The notes beneath the pieces were generated by a model that worked only from the letters and a program-made list of their open reading frames with translations, was not told where the DNA came from and made no database searches. DNA of 51,180 nt from Clostridiales bacterium (GTDB taxonomy: Bacteria > Bacillota > Clostridia > Lachnospirales > Lachnospiraceae), in contig JAJQBI010000026.1 of NCBI GenBank assembly GCA_021203365.1, positions 1 through 51,180 of the forward strand, given 5' to 3'. Numbering within the stretch: the stretch's first letter is position 1; each line of letters starts with the position of its first letter. Of the stretch, positions 45,828 through 51,180 are shown in pieces. Made by a program: the position numbers and the translations under genes.

Positions 45828-45856
45828 TTTTAAGGTCGCAAATTGCGACCTTAAAA
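45828..45856. repeat. 29-bp perfect inverted repeat directly after the ORF6N stop
   Basis: Identical to the copy inside the gene and one base longer on each arm (TTTTAAGGTCGCAA and its complement around one A). It starts 2 nt after the stop codon. The absence of a usual loop and T-run makes a simple terminator unlikely. Confidence 0.9.
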
Positions 45857-45969
45857 TAAACGTCAAATAAAAGGCGTCTAGTAACGCTCACCTATAAATG
45901 TCATCCTTCGAGTATCAAATGTTTGAGAAGCTGGATATTTCTCAAAACACTATCTCTCGGAGGATTATT

Positions 45970-46336
45970 ATGGAAGAAACGCGTGAACAAAAAATCCAAA
46001 AGTGAAAACTTCTTATTAGTGAACGATTGAATAGCGGCATGTCTGTCAGCCAGTTCTGCGAAGCAAGAGGTTATACCGAATGTATTATCACTGGGTAATG
46101 CAATACATAAAGCCGAACCTTCTTTTGATACCCGAAGGCAGTCCACAGAAGCGCCACCTCCGATGAATTCCTTTGTCGAGGTAAAAGCAGATATGCCGGG
46201 ACAAAAGGTAAACACATCATGCGCAGAAAACATTCCTGTAGCTGTATTTGATGCCAGTTCTGTGTCGATCAGCCTTTTCTCAAACGCGACTGCCCCATTT
46301 ATGCGGGTACTGCTGGAAACTGTGCGCCATGCTTAA
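45970..46336 (+). pseudogene. IS66-family tnpA remnant
   Basis: Starts MEETREQKIQK, then an in-frame TGA where a tryptophan is expected, then KLLISERLNSGMSVSQFCEARGYTE (helix-turn-helix accessory protein of IS66 elements). At about 46083-46105 the frame shifts, and the third part reads AIHKAEPSFDTRRQ through to VLLETVRHA. The 367-nt length is not a multiple of three. A good ribosome binding site (GGAGG) remains. Confidence 0.75.
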
Positions 46337-46529
46337 ACGAAATATTGATATCAAACGCGTCAATATACTGACCGGCCGAACCGATATGCGGCGCGGAGCA
46401 ACAGGCCTGGTCTCTCTTGTACGGCTGCGCTATGGCCTTGACTCGCTTGAAAAAGGGACACTGTTCCTTTTCTGTGGCAGGAAACGAAAAAATCCCAAAA
46501 GGGAATCCCAGACAGCAGAGGCGGGCTGA
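46329..46529 (+). pseudogene. tnpB: Truncated IS66-family tnpB
   Basis: MLKRNIDIKRVNILTGRTDM, then RLRYGLDSLEKGTLFLFCGRK, is the N-terminal half of TnpB (about 115 residues when complete). After GRKRKN the sequence joins unrelated or transposase DNA and stops. The start overlaps the tnpA remnant as in intact IS66 elements. Confidence 0.75.
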
Positions 46530-47262
46530 AATTCAACAGTAAAAGTTCCCGAAAAAACGGAAAAAAGAGAACCGGGAAGCGGGAGGATGACTTTTCAAAC
46601 CTGCAACGAAAAAATATTTACCGTCTGGACGCAAAAGCATTAGACGAAAAATATGGCAAAGGGAACTGGAGAATCGCATTCTGGCATAATCATCCATCCC
46701 TGCAGCAGGTTCCGTCTTCCACATATGTGCTCTATATACACACCCTCGTTATCTCTGTCGGCCTGGAACATTTTCTTGTCACGATCCCTTATGAAGCCCC
46801 ATTGTGGCAGCGGAGCCTTGCTTCGCCATCCATCATGGCATGGATCCTGTATCTGAAATATTTTCTGTCGATCCCCCTCTACCGGCAGGTATCAATGTTC
46901 ATGGATCTCGGCTTTTCTCTTTCGAGACAGACCATGTCTGTATGGCGACTTCATCTTGCTTTCCGTTCTTTCGGGCCGGTCTGCGGCTTCCTTATGAAGA
47001 AGCTCCTTATGGTTTCTTATCACCAGTGTGACGAAACTACGTTTCTTGTCAATAAGGACGGACGTGACGCCGGGAGAAAGAGCTATATGTGGGTTCACAC
47101 AACCAGCGAACTGGCAGGAGTTGATCCGATCATCGTCTTCTGCTTTGAACTGACCGGGGAGACGGAACACCTGCGGAAATTATACCAGGACTTTAATGGA
47201 TGTATCACCTGTGATGCGTACTATTCCTACCAGGTTCTTTCAAAGGAAAGGGAAAATGCTCG
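46497..47262 (+). pseudogene. tnpC: IS66-family transposase (tnpC) remnant
   Basis: An open frame without a proper start reads KYGKGNWRIAFWHNHPSLQQ, SLASPSIMAWILYLKYFLSI, PLYRQVSMFMDLGFSLSRQT, CDETTFLVNKDGRDAGRKSY, WVHTTSELAGVDPIIVFCFE and ITCDAYYSYQVL. These are IS66 transposase blocks including the catalytic DDE aspartates. Both the N-terminal quarter and the C-terminal end are missing; the 3' end is cut at about 47262 against topB DNA. Confidence 0.8.
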
Positions 47263-47797
47263 TCCAACGCGGCGGCGTAAGTCTGCACAAGTTCCCGTGC
47301 CATTGCTTCAATCCACACATAAAAACTGCGTTCAATAAAGCCGCTGTTCACCAACTTTTCAATCACAGCGGCAAGTACCGTCTTTCCCTTTGCCGCTGTT
47401 TCCTCCATGTCATCGGTCAGAAATGCGCTGTCTGTCCTCGAATAAGTCAGGAGCTTCTTTTCATACAGGTTTGTTACACCCGGCGACTTCATAGACAAAG
47501 CGGAAGATCAGTTCTCCCTCGCGCCCAGCGTCGCAGGCGTTCACAACCTCCGAATCATCCTCCCGGTGCATGAGGTCTTTTAAAATCTGAAATTGCTTTT
47601 CCTTATCTGCGGTAACGGTATATATCCATTCTTCCGGCAAAATCGGTAAGCTCTCATAGCTCCATTTCCGGTACCGTTCCCCGTAAGCGGCAGCTTCCGC
47701 AAGCTGTACCAGATGTCCGACGCACCATGAAATAAGATATTGCTTCCCTTCAATTTATCCGTCCTTTTTCTTCCCTCCGCCAAGGGCGGCAGCAGAT
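47262..47797 (-). pseudogene. topB: DNA topoisomerase III (topB) remnant, multiply deleted
   Basis: Minus-strand reading in pieces: KKKDG, stop, IEGKQYLISWCVGHLVQLAE, SLPILPEEWIYTVTADKEKQ, then the TOPRIM motif NACDAGREGELIFRFVYEVA. After CNKPV a deletion and frame change lead to YEKKLLTYSRTDSAFLTDDM (active-site Tyr region, with Ser for Pro), and another deletion leads to VLAAVIEKLVNSGFIER. Such topB genes are usual cargo of conjugative elements of Clostridia. Confidence 0.75.
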
Positions 47798-47873
47798 TTT
47801 CAGCAATATAGGTATAGATACCGTCTATATCCCGGTATGCGCGGGCGTAGAGTTTGACCGTATATTTATCCAA
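47795..47873 (-). pseudogene. RelE/ParE toxin, N-terminal fragment
   Basis: From a TTG at 47873: MDKYTVKLYARAYRDIDGIY, TYIAENLL, the start of a ParE-type toxin (normally about 95 residues). After that the frame runs into topB DNA, so the toxin is cut to its first 26-28 residues. The start overlaps the antitoxin stop, as in intact pairs. Confidence 0.65.
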
Positions 47874-48130
47874 AATGTTTCCTCCGTAATGAGGAAAGGA
47901 CTTCCCTCGCTTCTAACAGGACACCGTCGGCGGCATATTCCTTTTCGGCTTCGCTGATTGCAGCGTCCGTTTTAGATGTCTCTACCATTTCTTCGTATGC
48001 TTCAATGCTCATATCCACTAAATCACCGTAGCCATTTTTTGTAATAAAAATCGGTTCGCGCCTTGCGTGGCCAAAGCTCAGAAATTTCTGTGGTATTTCT
48101 TAAGTCTGTAATTGGTCTGATCTGTGGCAT
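47866..48130 (-). pseudogene. Phd/YefM-type antitoxin with a single-base frameshift
   Basis: It reads MPQIRPITDLRNTTEISEL, then one extra G (GAGCTTTGGCC) shifts the frame. Removing it gives CHARREPIFITKNGYGDLVD, then MSIEAYEEMVETSKTDAAIS and so on to LSSLRRKHFG. The 265-nt length (3n+1) fits exactly one inserted base. Its promoter and operator are still intact. Confidence 0.75.
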
Positions 48131-48150
48131 GGTACACGCCTCCTTTCTCC

Positions 48151-48181
48151 TTGCGCATAATTATAGCAGAATTATGTGCAA
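48151..48181 (-). promoter_or_regulatory. Antitoxin promoter with overlapping operator
   Basis: 12-bp arms TTGCGCATAATT and AATTATGTGCAA (one mismatch) flank 7 bp and cover the extended -10 TGCTATAAT (minus strand, -10 at 48160-48165). The layout is typical for autoregulated toxin-antitoxin operons. AGGAGGC lies between it and the ATG. Confidence 0.6.
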
Positions 48182-48218
48182 ACAGCACGGATATGATACC
48201 ATATCTATTTATAAAATT

Positions 48219-48341
48219 TTATTCCTCCGTTTCTTCACTATCCGCGCTCTCTGTATCGTCCGGCTCGTCCTCGTCATGAAAAAAGCGGCGTTCCTGTTCT
48301 CCCGGCGTGGGAGTGAGAAACGCCGCCTGTGCGGTGAATGA
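48219..48341 (-). pseudogene. C-terminal fragment of an acidic-tailed mobile-element protein
   Basis: A minus-strand frame ending at TAA 48219-48221 reads AAFLTPTPGEQERRFFHDED, then EPDDTESADSEETEE. The composition looks like the end of a large conjugative-element protein. Its identity is not recognised, and no upstream part is present. It contains a strong hairpin, GCGGCGTT/AACGCCGC, at about 48288-48330. Confidence 0.4.
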
Positions 48342-48424
48342 TTCTTATTTCGTACAAAATACTTGCTTGTCTGTCTTCCGAAAGCCTTGATTTCTTATGT
48401 TTTAAAAAGTATCGTTATCTAACT

Positions 48425-48893
48425 TCATCTTTTGAGCGTCCTGCCTGGAAGCAGATGATCGCAGATATTGAGGTCGGAAAGGTCGAGACCATTCTTGTGA
48501 AAGACCTTTCCAGAGCGGGTCGCGATTACCTGCAAACCGGCTTCTATACGGAGGTGCTGTTCCGTCAGCACAATATCCGCTTTATTGCCATCGGCAACGG
48601 GATCGACAGCGCAGACCCCACCAGCACGGTCAACTTCCGTTTTCACAAGGCGTCCTATAAGGACAAGAGCAGTCTCCCCAACGCCCCGGAGGACTGGCTG
48701 ATCTTCGAGAACACCCACGAAGCCAGCATAGACCGGGAGACCTGGGAGCTGGTGCAGAAACTGCCGAAAATGCCGAGGCGGATCGACACCTTTGGCGAAG
48801 CCAATCCCCCTGACCGGGCTTGTACTATGCGGACTGCGGCGCAAAAATGTGCAGTCACCGTTCCAGGAGTAATGCGGCGAAGCAGACAGTAAA
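48425..48893 (+). pseudogene. Large serine recombinase remnant
   Basis: Reads ERPAWKQMIADIEVGKVETI, LVKDLSRAGRDYLQTGFYTE, VLFRQHNIRFIAIGNGIDSA, i.e. the catalytic domain without its first ~50 residues and the nucleophilic serine. It then jumps from DPTSTVN to FHKASYKDKSS, APEDWLIFENTHEASIDRET and WELVQK of the recombinase domain, and ends after a frameshift at YYADCGAKMCSHR (zinc ribbon). At least one large internal deletion and one frameshift. Confidence 0.8.
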
Positions 48894-48895
48894 AC

Positions 48896-48931
48896 ACGGC
48901 TTCCGCCGCCTGATTTTGCAGCGGAAGCCGT
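48896..48931 (-). terminator. Terminator of the SH3-protein gene
   Basis: ACGGCTTCCGC/GCGGAAGCCGT, 11-bp perfect arms, followed by GTTTTAC on the minus strand, 30 nt after the stop codon. Confidence 0.7.
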
Positions 48932-48961
48932 CCTGTCATGTTCATCATTCAATTAACCGTC

Positions 48962-49687
48962 TCAGTTTTCATGCCAGTAATATGCAGAATCTGCCTCAAA
49001 TGTAGCCAGGATGGATTTTACACTGTTATTCAGCTCACGCCAGGTATCCTCGGTTTCCGAGTTGTACTGCACGTCTGTGGGATAAACAACTACAATATAA
49101 TAGCTCTTCGCCGGTTTATTTGTAGGCTGCATGGTTCCAAGCAATTCATATTCCGGGAGATCCTCATAGGACGTATTATCCCCATACATGTAAATTCCAA
49201 ACACAAACCCGCCTGTCCCGGCTTTCTTACTGGCTTTGTCATACACAAGCAGGTTTTTCCCATAATCGCTGAAATCAGATTCCTCTGTTTTGTACTCATA
49301 GAGTCCATCCATCTCCGAAGGAAAGGAAATGGAATAATACCCTGTATCCACAACTTCAGAACCGGCCGCACCGGAACCAGATACCGGGATAAGATAATCT
49401 GCGTTCACATAACCATGGCACTTATATTTGGGGGAATAAACATACCAGTAATCTCCGGTATGCACCTCGCCCACTTCAACCGTATCACCTGTGTAAAGCT
49501 CCCCGATCTCATTGGAGCTGTCATAGGCCGGCTCGGTGCGCAGAGCCAGGTAGCCTTTGCTTACGTTCACCTCATAAGTCGCGGCAGAAACCGTCTGTGT
49601 TCTAAGAACAATGGAAAACACAAACGCCAGTACAAGTAACGCTCCCCATTTATGGGTTTTGGAAATAGAAACGGTTCCTTCATTCAT
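48962..49687 (-). CDS. Secreted SH3-domain protein
   Basis: 241 residues. A signal peptide (WGALLVLAFVFSIVLRTQTVSA, cleavage after about residue 36) precedes an SH3_3-like domain at about 38-100 (YLALRTEPAYDSSNEIGELY, GDTVEV, WYVYSPKYKCHGYVNADYL). The C-terminal 135 residues match no family that I recognise. I use the ATG at 49687, preceded by AAAGGAGGG, rather than the longer frame to 49822. Such SH3 domains often bind cell wall peptides. It follows the DUF285 protein gene on the same strand. Confidence 0.8.
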   Translation of the reverse strand: MNEGTVSISKTHKWGALLVLAFVFSIVLRTQTVSAATYEVNVSKGYLALRTEPAYDSSNEIGELYTGDTVEVGEVHTGDYWYVYSPKYKCHGYVNADYLIPVSGSGAAGSEVVDTGYYSISFPSEMDGLYEYKTEESDFSDYGKNLLVYDKASKKAGTGGFVFGIYMYGDNTSYEDLPEYELLGTMQPTNKPAKSYYIVVVYPTDVQYNSETEDTWRELNNSVKSILATFEADSAYYWHEN

Positions 49688-49818
49688 ACTTAAGCCCTCC
49701 TTTAGCTTTTCATTGTGGATAAAAAACAGTCTGCCACAATTCTTTTTTTCAACAGAAAAACAGATTTTTACCCGGTTTCCTGCCGGATACGCATCAATAC
49801 AGGTCCCTGAATTCCAGG

Positions 49819-51180
49819 TCACTCAATAATTTCAGCATTCTCACAGCCTTCTAACATATCTTCCGTATCTGCATTCGACATGTCAAAGCCGCTTACATCC
49901 AGGCTTGTCAGGCTCTCACAACCGCCAAACATATAACCCATATCAGTCACATTACTTGTATCAAAGCTGCTCACATCCAGACTTGTCAGACTCTCACAAG
50001 CGCCAAACATGAAACTCATATCGGTCACATTACTCGTGTCAAAGCCACTTACATCCAGATTTGTCAGGCTAAAACAGGCATAAAACATATTATTCATGTC
50101 GGTTGCATTCCATGTATCAAATCCACTTACATCCAAACCTGTCAGATTATGACAACAACGAAACATACAACCCATATCGGCTACATTCCCTGTATCAAAT
50201 CCACTTACGTCCAAACTTGTCAGACTCTCACAAAAGTTAAACATGAAATTCATATTAATAACATTCCCTGTGTCAAATCTGCTGACATCCAAACTTGTCA
50301 GGCTCTTACACAAGTCAAACATAGCAGACATATCGGTTACATTCCCAGTATCAAAGCCGCTGACATTCAAATCTGTTAATTCACTACATTCATCGAACAT
50401 GTGCCCCATATCCGTAACATTTGCAGTATCAAACATACTCACATCTAAGCTCTGCAGCGAATCGCACCGACTAAACATACGATTCATATTCGCTACATTT
50501 GCAGTATCAAAGCCGCTTACATCCAGATTTGACAATTGACAGCATCTCCAGAACATAGAATTCATATTTGTCACACCGGATGTATCTGTATCTGACAGGT
50601 CAATAGCCGACGCATTCTCATAGCCACAGAAAAGAAAGCTGCTGTCCTCAGGCAGGCAAACTCCGCCGTTGGAAGCAATATACAAAGCTTCCCCGTCTTC
50701 CACCCAGGCCTTTACCGTACCGTCCTGCGCTTCCGATACATCCCAGCTGCTTTCCGGTTCGTCATTCAGATTATTCAGAAATGTTATTGAGGTAATCTCG
50801 CTCCGTTTCCACTGAGAGCCAAACACGAAATATTCTGTATCAGAATCATAATCTTCAATCGTATCTGACATAAGTATATTTCCCGCTTCTGTCCCGGCTT
50901 CTTCCGAAGCGTAAATAATTTCGGCATCCTCACAGCCTTCAAACATACCATCCGTATCTGCATTCGACATGTCAAAGCCACTTACATCCAGGTTTGTCAG
51001 ACTCTCACAATAGCTAAACATATAACTCATATCCGTCACATTACTTGTATCAAAGCCGCTCACATCCAGGCTTATCAGACTCCCACAACTGCCAAACATG
51101 AACCTCATATCGGTCACATTACTCGTGTCAAAGCCACTTACATCCAGATTTGTCAGGCTCCTACAGGCATAAAACATACT
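49819..51180 (-). CDS. DUF285 / BspA-like repeat surface protein (5' end outside the window)
   Basis: At least 453 residues; the frame stays open to the right edge. It is made of 26-residue repeats (78 bp) with core LDVSGFDTSNVTDMxxMF and a C-x-S/N-L ending, the DUF285 leucine-rich-like solenoid of surface proteins. Three repeats at the right end close with GFDMSNADTDGMFEGCEDAE. A non-repeat module of about 110 residues follows (WKRSEITSITFLNNLNDEPE, then SWDVSEAQDGTVKAWVEDGE). Nine more repeats end with the near-identical cap GFDMSNADTEDMLEGCENAE and IIE. No C-terminal anchor is present; the signal sequence would lie beyond the window. Probably secreted or bound through its N-terminal part. 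Confidence 0.85.
   Translation of the reverse strand, partial: SMFYACRSLTNLDVSGFDTSNVTDMRFMFGSCGSLISLDVSGFDTSNVTDMSYMFSYCESLTNLDVSGFDMSNADTDGMFEGCEDAEIIYASEEAGTEAGNILMSDTIEDYDSDTEYFVFGSQWKRSEITSITFLNNLNDEPESSWDVSEAQDGTVKAWVEDGEALYIASNGGVCLPEDSSFLFCGYENASAIDLSDTDTSGVTNMNSMFWRCCQLSNLDVSGFDTANVANMNRMFSRCDSLQSLDVSMFDTANVTDMGHMFDECSELTDLNVSGFDTGNVTDMSAMFDLCKSLTSLDVSRFDTGNVINMNFMFNFCESLTSLDVSGFDTGNVADMGCMFRCCHNLTGLDVSGFDTWNATDMNNMFYACFSLTNLDVSGFDTSNVTDMSFMFGACESLTSLDVSSFDTSNVTDMGYMFGGCESLTSLDVSGFDMSNADTEDMLEGCENAEIIE

Noticed and set aside
46653..47031. Additional plus-strand genes at 46653-46856 and 46804-47031
   Set aside because: They overlap the tnpC remnant in other frames and resemble no family.
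48063..48341. 92-codon plus-strand frame with hydrophobic stretches
   Set aside because: It is antisense to the antitoxin, its operator and the acidic-tail fragment, and lacks a ribosome binding site.
49900..51180. Regular 78-bp repeats read as non-coding satellite or CRISPR
   Set aside because: They keep one open frame with a clear DUF285 consensus and differ mostly in a protein-compatible way.

Overview
The window looks like chromosomal DNA of a Gram-positive anaerobe of the Clostridia, most likely a gut member of the Lachnospiraceae. The evidence is the gene order (murE-priA-def-fmt-Zn peptidase-rsmB-rlmN; tig-clpP-clpX-lon-engB), a meso-DAP type MurE, ECF transporter genes, an acetogen-type RnfC2/MetV/MetF methylenetetrahydrofolate reductase, and strong AGGAGG ribosome binding sites. 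No species is claimed.

Layout. 1-2750: the AT-rich end of an integrated element, with about 1.4 kb of non-coding DNA full of degenerate repeats and palindromes, then a tyrosine recombinase next to rlmN. 2751-11028 (minus strand): a translation and cell-wall operon (murE, priA, def, fmt, Zn peptidase, rsmB, rlmN). 11109-12875: a surface protein with a candidate SPETG sorting motif. 12876-13628: an intergenic region with a hairpin-rich leader and a perfect bidirectional terminator lying between two divergent promoters. 13629-15690 (plus): a nitrilase-family amidase and a cation diffusion facilitator. 15726-25353 (minus): a proteostasis run tig-clpP-clpX-lon-engB followed by ecfA1-ecfA2-ecfT-truA. 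25583-31348: DJ-1-like protein, MATE exporter, CYTH protein, and a radical SAM / 32-residue membrane protein / HypE-like / trmL operon. 31487-35058 (minus): rnfC2-metV-metF. 35270-37215 (plus): ilvE and a homocysteine methyltransferase. 37335-44431 (minus): M20 amidohydrolase, potABCD and a PTS enzyme I. 44536-44608: tRNA-Thr(CGT).

44864-51180 is accessory. It starts with an ORF6N/PLD-like gene that carries the same perfect inverted repeat inside its reading frame and directly after its stop codon. Next comes a 3-kb graveyard of decayed mobile DNA: IS66 tnpA, tnpB and tnpC, topoisomerase III, a Phd/ParE-type toxin-antitoxin pair and a serine recombinase, nearly all with internal deletions or frameshifts. 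Last are an exported SH3 protein and a DUF285 (BspA-like) surface protein built from 78-bp repeats that runs off the right edge.

How the genes work together: the MTHFR operon, the homocysteine methyltransferase and possibly the carbon-one pool form a methyl-group route to methionine or acetate; tig, ClpXP and Lon form a folding and degradation unit; potABCD imports polyamines. The observations I would check first are the duplicated palindrome of the ORF6N gene, the repeat-rich element end at 1-1020, the MetV domain fused to RnfC2, and the ferredoxin-like tail left in frame behind the enzyme I gene.
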